The notes beneath the pieces are model-generated. The model ran no database searches, had not been told where the DNA came from, and worked only from the letters and a program-made list of their open reading frames with translations. From a virus, in the IMG/VR virus record IMGVR_UViG_3300042731_008413, positions 19,421 to 83,420 of that record: a DNA stretch of 64,000 nt; one strand, given 5' to 3'. Positions 53,985 through 61,562 of this stretch are shown one piece after another (within the stretch, counting starts at the first letter, position 1; each line of letters opens with the position of its first letter). The translations under genes and the position numbers were made by a program.

Positions 53985-54458
53985 TTATTGAAAGCTTTCA
54001 ACATAAGCGCGCAGATCATGGTCAAATTCTTTTGCCAACCTAACGGACTCTGACCGGTCAACGTTCCAACTTTCCCAGCCTCTTTTGTCACCATTGTAAG
54101 AGTCAATGTTGACAACGGCCCAATTGGTTGGCCCATACATATCAAAAGCCGGATCATAATGGCCATAAGCCAAAAAACCTCCAATCAGAGCCATTAAGAT
54201 TGCCTCTTTGCCCATGCCGCGCAAATCTTTGGTGGTCATACCTATAGTAGACAACGCGCTCTTGATTTTTTCTTTGTCCAGTATATCAAAAACGGTTAGC
54301 CGCTCAATGATTGATAAACCCTCTGCGCCAGCGTCATTACCATCGATGACTCTGATAACTTCGACATAACCATACTGAATATCGTTGTCATCAAGGTTGG
54401 CAAAAAAACCACCATAACTGATATTAACATCGCCCATATATTGCCAATTGCTACTCAT
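53985..54458 (-). CDS. Acidic hypothetical protein
   Basis: 157 residues (MSSNWQYMGDVNISYGGFFA...), acidic, alpha/beta. No family recognised. Leader carries the first copy of an 84-bp duplicated intergenic sequence. Confidence 0.5.
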   Translation of the reverse strand: MSSNWQYMGDVNISYGGFFANLDDNDIQYGYVEVIRVIDGNDAGAEGLSIIERLTVFDILDKEKIKSALSTIGMTTKDLRGMGKEAILMALIGGFLAYGHYDPAFDMYGPTNWAVVNIDSYNGDKRGWESWNVDRSESVRLAKEFDHDLRAYVESFQ

Positions 54459-54542
54459 TTTGTTATCCTCCTATGGATTGCTATCATTTAATACCTTGCC
54501 ACTACTCACAACAAATGTTGTAAGCAGTAATAAAGCATTAAA
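54459..54542 (-). repeat. 84-bp intergenic duplication, copy 1
   Basis: Nearly identical (a few substitutions) to 54790-54873. Includes the ribosome site, the tract AATGATAGCAATCC on the minus strand and an ACAACA/TGTTGT hairpin. Confidence 0.75.
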
Positions 54543-54789
54543 TCGACCGGTTGTAATAAATCGCTTGCAAAATGATATCTTCGATATCGTAACTGTTGAC
54601 ACCGTTATCGGTGTTAAGCTCAATCTTCATAAGCTTGTCTAATGATGTGGCCAGCGCGCCCAGTTCTGGCTTGTCACTTTCAGCCAATTTCCAAAGCGTA
54701 TTGCGGATGAAATACCAGTTAATACTGGGCTGATCTTTTAACTCGGGTGAGTTGTCTACTTTTTCTGATAATCTCATAATGCTATTCAT
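54538..54789 (-). CDS. Hypothetical protein
   Basis: 83 residues, helical (MNSIMRLSEKVDNSPELKDQ...). No family recognised; flanked by the two 84-bp repeats. Confidence 0.5.
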   Translation of the reverse strand: MNSIMRLSEKVDNSPELKDQPSINWYFIRNTLWKLAESDKPELGALATSLDKLMKIELNTDNGVNSYDIEDIILQAIYYNRSI

Positions 54790-54873
54790 TTTGTTATCCT
54801 CCTATGGATTGCTATCATTTAATGCCTTGTCACTACTCACAACAAACGTTGTAAGCAGTAATAAAGCATTAAA
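54790..54873 (-). repeat. 84-bp intergenic duplication, copy 2
   Basis: Second copy, in the leader of the 54789 gene. Recombination between copies would delete that gene. Confidence 0.75.
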
Positions 54874-55152
54874 CTAACACTTACTCCAATGGTCAATCCA
54901 AAAAACTGGTAAGTCTCTAAAAACTGGGCGATGTAGCCATTCTGCACAAACCTTGCGACTCGCCCATTTTGTTTCATAGACTCGACCATCGCGCAGGTAA
55001 GCCTTCATTAGGACATCCCAGTTCATACCGGTTTGCTTGCCAACTATGGGAGTAATATGGAACGAGTCAACCGATTGCCAATTGCGTAATAGCCAACCTA
55101 GATTCTTAACCTGTTTCCACGTCTGCTTTTTAGGGTTATAGTATTTTGCCAT
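54874..55152 (-). CDS. Hypothetical protein
   Basis: 92 residues, basic and Trp-rich (MAKYYNPKKQTWKQVKNLGW, LLRNWQSVDSFHI). Possible nucleic acid-binding protein by composition only. AGGAGG upstream. Confidence 0.5.
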   Translation of the reverse strand: MAKYYNPKKQTWKQVKNLGWLLRNWQSVDSFHITPIVGKQTGMNWDVLMKAYLRDGRVYETKWASRKVCAEWLHRPVFRDLPVFWIDHWSKC

Positions 55153-55338
55153 TTTGTTATCCTCCTATTATCGAAAAAACTCTATTTTATGTGCTATAAA
55201 ATGGTAGGACAATCCTACAATCCTACGTCTTAACCTGCCTCTTGTAGGCGATTCTAGGCCAAAATTGCCACTATATACTCAACAAAATGTTAGCCATTAG
55301 GTCGGCTCACAGTCTAAGACTCTGACCATTTTATCTTC

Positions 55339-55539
55339 CTACTGAACTATAACGAGTCGTCGCTTCAAGCTTGTTGGCAAGTCAGCCGATTGCCAATCTA
55401 CAGACAACAAGCCGTCAACCGTGTATCTCAACGATTGCTCTATTACCTTGCAAATCGTTTCAGAACCTTTTCTAAGACCTTTTATATCAACCACTACTGG
55501 CCCAAAAAGTTCGTTATCCTCAATATAGACTTTGACCAT
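55339..55539 (-). CDS. Small hypothetical protein, first gene of the leftward early operon
   Basis: 66 residues (MVKVYIEDNELFGPVVVDIK...), AGGAGG upstream. About 465 nt downstream of the early promoter at 56011. A 10-codon ORF (MVRVLDCEPT) with its own ribosome site lies between it and the next gene. No family recognised. Confidence 0.5.
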   Translation of the reverse strand: MVKVYIEDNELFGPVVVDIKGLRKGSETICKVIEQSLRYTVDGLLSVDWQSADLPTSLKRRLVIVQ

Positions 55540-55694
55540 TTTATCCTCCTAATTATGTTCTAATGCCAGCATACAAAGCATAGTCGATAGCTTCTAATTT
55601 TACGACGTTAAGGTAAGCCGATAGTCACTTACCGTATGCTGGCAACAGAACACAATTATCTGTTGTCACTCAACCATTCACCCTTGCTCAACCC

Positions 55695-55844
55695 CTACCA
55701 TCCTACATCGACCGACCAGACTTCAGCGCTTCTATGGGACGACAACCCCAGCCATTTGGCCAGACAGGTAATCAAGCGGATTATCGTACACTCACAAACT
55801 AAGTGGCCATCCTCAAAGCGCTTGCCCCAGTCAATCTCAGACAA
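55695..55844 (-). pseudogene. Possible decayed gene
   Basis: Open minus-strand frame without ATG; a TTG at 55844 would give 49 residues (MSEIDWGKRFEDGHLVCECT, then IIRLITCLAKWLGLSSHRS). The sequence looks protein-like but has no ribosome site, so it may be a remnant. Confidence 0.3.
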
Positions 55845-55904
55845 TAGGCAAGTAGCATACTCGGGAGAGTGATTTTGTTTGGGCCGTTAACGCCGGCTTG
55901 TGAA

Positions 55905-55986
55905 AGTTGAACTTCCTCACCTAGGGACAAGTCAACCTAGGGGTGCTAGTTCAGATTAGGGGACAAGTCAACCGCTGCCTGAACCG
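55905..55986 (-). promoter_or_regulatory. Structured early leader with a repeated 14-mer
   Basis: Minus strand carries GGTTGACTTGTCCC twice (55924-55937 and 55960-55973), each displayed in a hairpin: GTTCAG/CTGAAC and GAACT/AGTTC. The two hairpins share bases, so they may be alternatives. Confidence 0.5.
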
Positions 55987-56010
55987 TATTTGTTTGTCAA
56001 ACTTGCCCTT

Positions 56011-56040
56011 ATAATATCACACAATTGGGTAAAATGTCAA
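56011..56040 (-). promoter_or_regulatory. Leftward early promoter
   Basis: Minus strand TTGACA (56035-56040), 18 nt, TATTAT (56011-56016). Located at the start of the leftward run of small genes. Confidence 0.7.
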
Positions 56041-56911
56041 CCCCCAAAATAGTCAAATATGGCAATTAGTACCATAATACTAATAATTGGCTAGTAAATG
56101 GGTATAATCTGGCTTAATTACTAGTATATTGTGGGGTTTTTACTTCGCTTAATGAGTTTTTAGCGACTTGTAGAAGTGAAAAGCACAGTAGATTAGGAAA
56201 GATAGATGTGAATTAAAGTGTGGCTCACCCCACAGCACCGATAATTGGCGATATAAGGCGATTATAGGCAATCGAGGATAGATTGTACCGATTGTTTCAT
56301 TATAGAGGATATAGGCCAGTATAGAGCTATAGAGTAGTATACATAATACAACGTCCTAAAATCGCCTGTAATCAATTGACCGGCAGAAACGATAGATTAT
56401 ACCTATATTGATTGTAATCGTATGCTGACCAGCACAGCACACAGCACATAGCAAACTAGCAGCATAGTCAGAGTCCTATGGTATGCTGGCGTATAATCCT
56501 ACTGTGTAGGCCAGTAGATTAAGATAGCAGCGAGTGAGTGTATAGTGTGTAGAGTGAGTGAAATTAGATTGTAGGATGTAGGTCAGTAGGATTATGATCT
56601 GTGTTGTTTGGTGGCCAGTTAGACTAGATGATTATAGGGCAGTGGGGGCGCTCGACCGGCCCAGTTTACGGGGGGGGGGTTGATTTTTTTGGGGGTTTAA
56701 TATTGTTTATGCTGTACCCCCACCCTCGTCTCCCAAAAAATTCCCGGTGCGGCCCTCGCCCCCACCGCGGTCCATCCATCCCCCAAACCCCTCAAGATAT
56801 TCCCATCTCCCCCTCCTCCCCCACCCCAGTTTCCTGGACCATCATCACCTCCCGTCCCCCGAAGATGATGGAAGAAGATGATAGGTTACAGCCTACCTAA
56901 GCCCAAAAGGG
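56041..56911. other. Long non-coding control region, candidate origin
   Basis: About 870 bp without a convincing gene. The left 600 bp are AT-rich with many short repeats (GGCGATATAAGGCGATTATA, CAGCACA units, TATAG/AGTAG words). The right 250 bp are strongly pyrimidine-rich on the + strand (C-runs), after a G10 run at 56667-56676. An AT-rich block beside a skewed tract between divergent promoters is compatible with a replication origin, but no DnaA-box cluster was recognised. Confidence 0.45.
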
Positions 56912-56940
56912 TTGACAAATTTTCTATTGTCGGTTATTAT
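56912..56940 (+). promoter_or_regulatory. Sigma70-type promoter
   Basis: TTGACA 56912-56917, 17 nt, TATTAT 56935-56940. Same TTGACAAATTTTCTAT core as at 9330. Transcription would begin at the 5' arm of the structured RNA. Confidence 0.8.
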
Positions 56941-56949
56941 AGAGGTGAT

Positions 56950-57142
56950 TTATTATCAAGGGTCGTGGGCTACCAATGGGTCTCTGTGCAGGTAGCATCT
57001 ATCCCGGAAGGGTGGGGATGTAAGCCCCACCAAAGCGACTGATGAGGAGAGTAACGACTCCGAAACATAGGAATATGTATCGCGGAGTGGGCAAAGCCGG
57101 GGAATAACCGCCCACCAGGAGGCCCACGACCCTTGATAATAA
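56950..57142 (+). ncRNA. Structured RNA closed by a 21-bp helix and containing a hammerhead ribozyme
   Basis: Arms 56950-56970 and 57122-57142 are perfect 21-bp complements. Inside are GGTGGGG/CCCCACC (57011-57031), the hammerhead core (57035-57083) and GTGGGC/GCCCAC (57087-57115), plus TACC/GGTA. The promoter places the transcript start at the left arm; the first ORF starts 19 nt after the right arm. Confidence 0.8.
57035..57083 (+). ncRNA. Hammerhead ribozyme (type I topology)
   Basis: Stem I GCGA (57035-57038) with TCGC (57080-57083). Core CTGATGA (57039-57045), stem II GGAG/CTCC (57046-57049, 57058-57061) with loop AGTAACGA, GAAA (57062-57065), stem III ACATA/TATGT with a GGAA tetraloop, and cleavage triplet GTA (57077-57079). 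Predicted cut between 57079 and 57080. All invariant hammerhead positions are present. Confidence 0.85.
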
Positions 57143-57161
57143 GCAAGAAAAAGGACACACA

Positions 57162-57560
57162 ATGACCAACCTTGACAGACTTCACAAGACCATCCAACAG
57201 GCCCGTCACGATCCCAGAGATGGCCGCACTTTTGCCACCTGTCATAACGTAGCCGGGTTGCTGGAGACCACCCCATTTGGGGCCACGATTGTGTGGGTAT
57301 TGCCCCGGATGGGTTGGGCAGACCATATCAAGCCGATGTTGGCCGGGGTATTGGAAGAGCATGGCATTGTTCCCCGGCGTTGGTTGCGGTATGCGGTTGA
57401 GTTCGAGAGGGAAAGGTCGTTGCATTTCGTACCGATAGAGGATATACGGGAGTGGAGTCGGGGTAGAAAAGACCTGTTTCGGGTCGATGATTTGGGAGAG
57501 GTGGTGGATCGTATGACTGACAGGCAGTATCGGATGTTTTTGGAGTGGGTGAGCCAATGA
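57162..57560 (+). CDS. Hypothetical protein downstream of the ribozyme
   Basis: 132 residues (MTNLDRLHKTIQQARHDPRD...), basic. No family recognised. First gene of the rightward operon, so its mRNA carries the hammerhead in its 5' leader. Overlaps the next gene by ATGA. Confidence 0.55.
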   Translation: MTNLDRLHKTIQQARHDPRDGRTFATCHNVAGLLETTPFGATIVWVLPRMGWADHIKPMLAGVLEEHGIVPRRWLRYAVEFERERSLHFVPIEDIREWSRGRKDLFRVDDLGEVVDRMTDRQYRMFLEWVSQ

Positions 57561-57802
57561 AATTCTACTGGGACAACAACCCTCAAGAGTGCGCTTCGCT
57601 AAATGAGTTAAAATCCTACGCAGATAACAATCGAAATAAGATACACAACGTCCCACAGAGGTTGGCTATCCTTCGGGAGTGGTGGGGGGCTTTTGCTTAT
57701 TACCCTGATGGTAGGGCTGTGGCTTATTGGTTAGATGCTCGGGCGGAGCGGCGGTCCATTTCTCGGAAGAATCTGGCTGAAGTATTGTCAAAGGATAGAT
57801 AA
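57557..57802 (+). CDS. Hypothetical protein
   Basis: 81 residues from ATG 57557 (MKFYWDNNPQECASLNELKS); a start at 57545 is possible. No family recognised. Confidence 0.5.
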   Translation: MKFYWDNNPQECASLNELKSYADNNRNKIHNVPQRLAILREWWGAFAYYPDGRAVAYWLDARAERRSISRKNLAEVLSKDR

Positions 57803-57804
57803 AG

Positions 57805-58185
57805 ATGAAATCTTATCAAATTGGTCTTGATTTTTGTGTTGATTGTAGGCACGAAACGAGTGAAAGTGGTTATAGAGAATTTAGAAAAAGACATCCAGAA
57901 ACAATCGGGGAAGATTTAATTATCAATGGGGTCAGGATACCTACTCTAAAGTCTGAGAAGGAGTGGTCTCAGGAAGCCAGGGATAGTTGGAAGGAGATTA
58001 TTGTTATTCCGTTAAATAATTTACAAAAAGTTTATTGTTGTTTATTTAGCGTTGATTACGAACAAGTCCCGGTATGCGCCAAACATGTAATGGCGGCTGC
58101 AATTGATTTAGAGAAAGAACCATTGAGGGAGGAGATTGACAGGCTATCAAAGCAGATTTATGATGATACTGGGGTTATGGTATAG
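57805..58185 (+). CDS. Hypothetical protein
   Basis: 126 residues (MKSYQIGLDFCVDCRHETSE...). AT-richer than its neighbours. Helical C-terminus. No family recognised. Confidence 0.5.
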   Translation: MKSYQIGLDFCVDCRHETSESGYREFRKRHPETIGEDLIINGVRIPTLKSEKEWSQEARDSWKEIIVIPLNNLQKVYCCLFSVDYEQVPVCAKHVMAAAIDLEKEPLREEIDRLSKQIYDDTGVMV

Positions 58186-58314
58186 ATGTGCAATCATTGT
58201 CTAGCCCATCGCGAATTTCTCGATGCTCTGGATGATCTGATGGGTGTTGATTTTCAGGTGACGCCCCATCAAAATCATCAAGCAAAACCCCGTGTTTGGC
58301 GAGGCAAAAAATAG
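58186..58314 (+). CDS. 42-residue hypothetical protein
   Basis: ATG directly after the previous TAG: MCNHCLAHREFLDALDDLMG, VDFQVTPHQNHQAKPRVWRG, KK. One CxxC and several His could bind metal. Spacing supports translation by reinitiation. Confidence 0.5.
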   Translation: MCNHCLAHREFLDALDDLMGVDFQVTPHQNHQAKPRVWRGKK

Positions 58315-58338
58315 CGTTGTAAAGGATATTTGGAAAAA

Positions 58339-58593
58339 ATGAGACAAATCTACAATGAATTACTGAGAGCGCAACAAGCCATTGGCAACAATTGCTCGAT
58401 TCGGGTTGAGTTAGGGGCCGCAATATGTCATCATCCGAACATCGTGGTAACTTGCTACTGGCCTGATGTTCCTGGCGGGCTGGCTTACCGCTTGAGTTTT
58501 ACTTACGAAGTCATCGACGAGTCCTACGGCAACTCGTTGCAGCTTTTTGTAGAGAGGGCGAAGGCTGCTTACAAGGATCACAAAAATGGCTGA
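58339..58593 (+). CDS. Hypothetical protein
   Basis: 84 residues from ATG 58339; a TTG at 58330 is the alternative. MRQIYNELLRAQQAIGNNCS... No family recognised. Confidence 0.45.
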   Translation: MRQIYNELLRAQQAIGNNCSIRVELGAAICHHPNIVVTCYWPDVPGGLAYRLSFTYEVIDESYGNSLQLFVERAKAAYKDHKNG

Positions 58594-58777
58594 CATCCCC
58601 GAATCCACCAATAAAAAGTTTCAGGTCATCATCCTGACGTTGAGTGATGGCCGCAAGGTCAGGGCCACGGTGCCGGCGTTTTGTGAGGAGGGTGACAGGC
58701 TGAGTATCGTTGATTTTCAGGTAACGCCCCCGGAGGAGTTGCCGGCTGATGCCAGGTGGGGGAAGTTGTTCGACTGA
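58586..58777 (+). CDS. Small hypothetical protein
   Basis: 63 residues (MADIPESTNKKFQVIILTLS, DGRKVRATVPAF). Beta-rich, 8-nt overlap with the previous gene. Its VDFQVTP segment also occurs in the 58186 protein, which may reflect shared ancestry. Confidence 0.45.
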   Translation: MADIPESTNKKFQVIILTLSDGRKVRATVPAFCEEGDRLSIVDFQVTPPEELPADARWGKLFD

Positions 58778-58917
58778 TGGACTACCTGATATTGATGGCT
58801 ACCAGCTTTGTCGCGGGTGTTTTGTTGGGCTATTATCGGGGCAGGGCCAATGGGATGTTGGCCGGGCGGAAGGCGAGTGGGAGATCGTTGGTCAAGAACT
58901 TGTTGGAGGACAAATGA
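58777..58917 (+). CDS. 46-residue membrane protein
   Basis: MDYLILMATSFVAGVLLGYY then RGRANGMLAGRKASG...: one N-terminal transmembrane helix and a basic cytoplasmic tail. TGATG coupling upstream and ATGA downstream. Function unknown. Confidence 0.55.
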   Translation: MDYLILMATSFVAGVLLGYYRGRANGMLAGRKASGRSLVKNLLEDK

Positions 58918-59273
58918 GCTTCGAGGTCGTTAAGCAGGTTTTTAAGGGAGAATCTGGTAGTATTTCGTTTGAGTACCGGGGCCCCGGTACTGCGATCTTT
59001 ATGCTTTTTAATGACTCTGGAGGGTCCTGCTACTATCCATTGAACAAGGACAGGACTGAACGTTTGGTTGAGGGATTGATGGTTGGATTCTTCCAGGCTA
59101 ATCTTGCTCACAGGGCGATGATCCAGATTACGACCCGGTTGCCTTATATCGAGATCGAGGGGTGGGATGTCTATTACCCCGAGCAAAAGAAGAGGGCCGT
59201 GTTTTTGGTTTCGGATGTTAGGCTAGTGATCGAGACGTTACAGAATTATTTGGTTTGGCAGAGAGATGAATGA
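58914..59273 (+). CDS. Hypothetical protein
   Basis: 119 residues from ATG 58914 (MSFEVVKQVFKGESGSISFE...). The frame is open earlier but only this start has an ATGA overlap. No family recognised. Confidence 0.5.
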   Translation: MSFEVVKQVFKGESGSISFEYRGPGTAIFMLFNDSGGSCYYPLNKDRTERLVEGLMVGFFQANLAHRAMIQITTRLPYIEIEGWDVYYPEQKKRAVFLVSDVRLVIETLQNYLVWQRDE

Positions 59274-59602
59274 TGCAACGAATAGGTAATCATATTATTT
59301 TTGATATAGATGATATGCCCATAAAAGTTATGGTGTGTCATCGTTGTTTGTACGAGGATGATATTAAAGTGGATATTGAGGGTTGCGGTATTTGCTTTCG
59401 TTGTGGGTGTGGTGGCTGGAACACGGACCTGCAGGCGGTAGAGCCAACAAAGATAGATTTTCGTAATCTTCTATTAGAAGCCTGGCGTTTGCAGGCCGAG
59501 AACAACAGGCTTCGTGAGGAGATCGATCCGTTTTTTATGGATGTTGAGATACCAACCTTCGAGCAAGCCAAAAGCCGGGTAGAAGGAGGAGAGATATGGT
59601 AG
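59270..59602 (+). CDS. Zinc-ribbon hypothetical protein
   Basis: 110 residues. VCHRCLYEDD and CFRCGCGGWN form a four-cysteine ribbon; the second half is a short coiled coil (WRLQAENNRLREEIDPFF). Overlaps both neighbours. Confidence 0.55.
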   Translation: MMQRIGNHIIFDIDDMPIKVMVCHRCLYEDDIKVDIEGCGICFRCGCGGWNTDLQAVEPTKIDFRNLLLEAWRLQAENNRLREEIDPFFMDVEIPTFEQAKSRVEGGEIW

Positions 59603-59808
59603 CAAAACAGCAAAACAAGGAAGTGTCCGTACTGGACGAAAAGCCAATCCCGCTTGAGGCGTTTGGGGGGCAGCCTGGGAAGGTGACTATCTACCCTGAT
59701 GGAGACTTGAGTCGGGCGATTGTCGAGGATTTGGGGGGGATGGTGGTGGGCGTCGATCCGGGTAACCCGCGGGGGGATTGGGGGGTGATCGTTTGGATAA
59801 GATTATAA
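59596..59808 (+). CDS. Small hypothetical protein
   Basis: 70 residues (MVAKQQNKEVSVLDEKPIPL...), GGAGGAGAG upstream. Ends GVDPGNPRGDWGVIVWIRL. No family recognised. Confidence 0.45.
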   Translation: MVAKQQNKEVSVLDEKPIPLEAFGGQPGKVTIYPDGDLSRAIVEDLGGMVVGVDPGNPRGDWGVIVWIRL

Positions 59809-59924
59809 AATCTGCCTTGTTGGGCGTGGCTGCTTTGGTGACTTTGATTGCTTTCTGGTCGAATTGGCGTTACCCTGGCGTTAGAAGAATCGTCTTTGAG
59901 GCAAATGGGGCATCTCAATGCTGA
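59793..59924 (+). CDS. 43-residue membrane protein
   Basis: TTG start inside the previous gene; MDKIIKSALLGVAALVTLIA followed by FWSNWRYPGVRR. One transmembrane helix. The start is weakly supported. Confidence 0.4.
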   Translation: MDKIIKSALLGVAALVTLIAFWSNWRYPGVRRIVFEANGASQC

Positions 59925-59989
59925 TATTATTGACTTTTGGTATCAAAGATGATATGATGGTGAGGACAGTGGTTTTCTCCTTTCCCTCA

Positions 59990-60025
59990 AGCCCCCATCG
60001 GCATTGCGGCCAACCGGTGGGGGCT
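59990..60025. terminator. Bidirectional terminator between convergent operons
   Basis: AGCCCCCATCGG paired with CCGGTGGGGGCT (11 of 12 positions), 12-nt loop, between the rightward small genes and the leftward methyltransferase genes. Confidence 0.7.
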
Positions 60026-60030
60026 TCTGC

Positions 60031-61026
60031 TTAGAAGAGGCTGAGTTGTTCTTTGGCGACCTTTTTGGGTCGCTTTTTCTTTTTGATGTGGATGGGCTTG
60101 GGCAGGCAGAATCGGCTGGTCAGAAGCAGGTAGGCCAGGGAAGCGCAGGCTGGGACCTGGCCGTTACCTATGGCTTTTAGGCGACCAACTCGGTTGGGGA
60201 TGTCTGAGGCAACGCGGGGGATGGGGGGTTCGATGTACCACCAGGAAGCTCCCGAGAGAAGCCATTCGGCCACTCGTTCGGGAGGTAAGGGATCGAGGGA
60301 TGTCCAGCCTAAAGGCCAGTTCATTAACCATTCTACCCAGTCGGGGTTGAGTTGGCCGGAGACCTCATCTCTTTCACCATCATCGTCTATTATCCTTGTC
60401 GTCAATGATTGTTGTGTTCCTTTTTTGCCTGTGTCACGACGTTGGTAGCCAAGTCTGGGTTCATGGGAGTTGGGAGTAGGGTACGATTCGTTTTTGACAA
60501 CTTGTTCAGAGAGGGGGCGACTGTTGCGTTGGTGAGTCTCCTCGGAGGCTTTGCCAGACCGCCAGTCGCGGGAAGATGGGGTGGCCCAATCAACGGCTGT
60601 TCTGAGATTTAAGCCACCTTCTCGACCTGAGTTACCGGGGCCTCCCATCCCATCGGCTTTTGAGGGTGTAGGCCACAACCTTACCCCCAATACCTCTTCG
60701 GCTTCATCCTCTGATAATTCCCCGCCCGTGACCATCCGTTGGACCATTTCTCTGGAACCGGAGCCGCCCAGGAGGCCACGGGTTCGGGGGGAGGGCCAAT
60801 ATCTAATAAAGTCATGTAGGGTGGTGGTAACTTGGTTGCCGCTTCGTTTATCGTGGGGTTTTTTACCTGGTTGCCAGGGGTTACCATGACTATCAACTAG
60901 ATCGTCAGGGTCGGGAACATTTGATGTGAGCTTATTAGCCGTTGGCGTGGGCCACAACCCAGAGACGGTCCCTCTGGTGATTGCCGCCAATGGCCGACGC
61001 CGGTAGGCAGTCCCAGCGACAATCAT
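60031..61026 (-). pseudogene. C-terminal half of a DNA cytosine-5 methyltransferase in a shifted frame
   Basis: From about 60985 leftward this frame reads LWPTPTANKL, RLWPTPSKADGMGG, ATPSSRDWRSGK, QLNPDWVEWLMNWPLGWTSL and AIGNGQVPACASLAYLLL, all features of phage m5C methyltransferase recognition and C-terminal motifs (IX/X). An ATG at 61026 could start it independently. The N-terminal half is in another frame (60935-61537). It ends KEQLSLF, a clamp-binding motif. Confidence 0.6.
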
Positions 61027-61537
61027 ACCCGCTCTGGGCCAGGTCCGCGAGTATGGTGCCATAGTACCCGACAGGGTTTTCTGCCCCGTTGTCCATTGAG
61101 CTGAGTAGGCCAGGGACGTTCTCAAGAAAGACCCAACGAGGTCTGATCTCGTTAATGAGGCGAATGGTGTGCGGCCAGCCGTTGCTGGGATCGTCCATTC
61201 CGCGGCGCTGGCCAGCGTTGGAGAAGGGCTGGCAAGGAAAACCTGCCGTAACCACCAGGCGGTTTCGATTTTTGCGGAGTTCCCGGATGAAGCGGCGGCA
61301 TTGATTATTTCGTTTCGTGAAGGATCGGATGTCGGTCCAGATCGGGGCGTCATCGAGCCAGCCGTCTTTGATCCGGGCTTTGAGGATCTGGATGGGGTAG
61401 GACTCGAACTCGACGTAACAGACCGTTCGCCAGTCGAGATGGTATTTGGTGCCGAGGACTCCGCCTCCGACCCCGGCGAACAGGGCGACTTCGTACAGAT
61501 TGGGTGGTAAATCCAACTCATGGTAGACTCCTGTCAT
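60935..61537 (-). CDS. DNA cytosine-5 methyltransferase, N-terminal catalytic half
   Basis: 200 residues. Motif I VALFAGVGGGVLG, motif IV VTAGFPCQPFSNAGQRRG (Pro-Cys catalytic), motif VI VFLENVPGLLS (ENV), motif VIII DRLWVVAHA. It stops (TAA) immediately after motif VIII, where the partner half continues in a different frame using the same DNA. Either a frameshift mutation, programmed frameshifting, or a two-subunit enzyme. Confidence 0.75.
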   Translation of the reverse strand: MTGVYHELDLPPNLYEVALFAGVGGGVLGTKYHLDWRTVCYVEFESYPIQILKARIKDGWLDDAPIWTDIRSFTKRNNQCRRFIRELRKNRNRLVVTAGFPCQPFSNAGQRRGMDDPSNGWPHTIRLINEIRPRWVFLENVPGLLSSMDNGAENPVGYYGTILADLAQSGYDCRWDCLPASAIGGNHQRDRLWVVAHANG

Positions 61538-61547
61538 TTTTACCCTC

Positions 61548-61562
61548 TATTATACTGTAATA
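61548..61562. promoter_or_regulatory. 15-bp palindromic operator copy 8
   Basis: TATTATACTGTAATA, 10 bp upstream of the cytosine methyltransferase start. Confidence 0.55.

Noticed and set aside
55636-55872. 78-codon + strand ORF
   Set aside because: No ribosome site and lies opposite a more protein-like minus-strand frame and the early leader.
56628-56900. 90-codon + strand ORF in the pyrimidine-rich region
   Set aside because: Proline-rich translation simply reflects C-rich DNA; no ribosome site.
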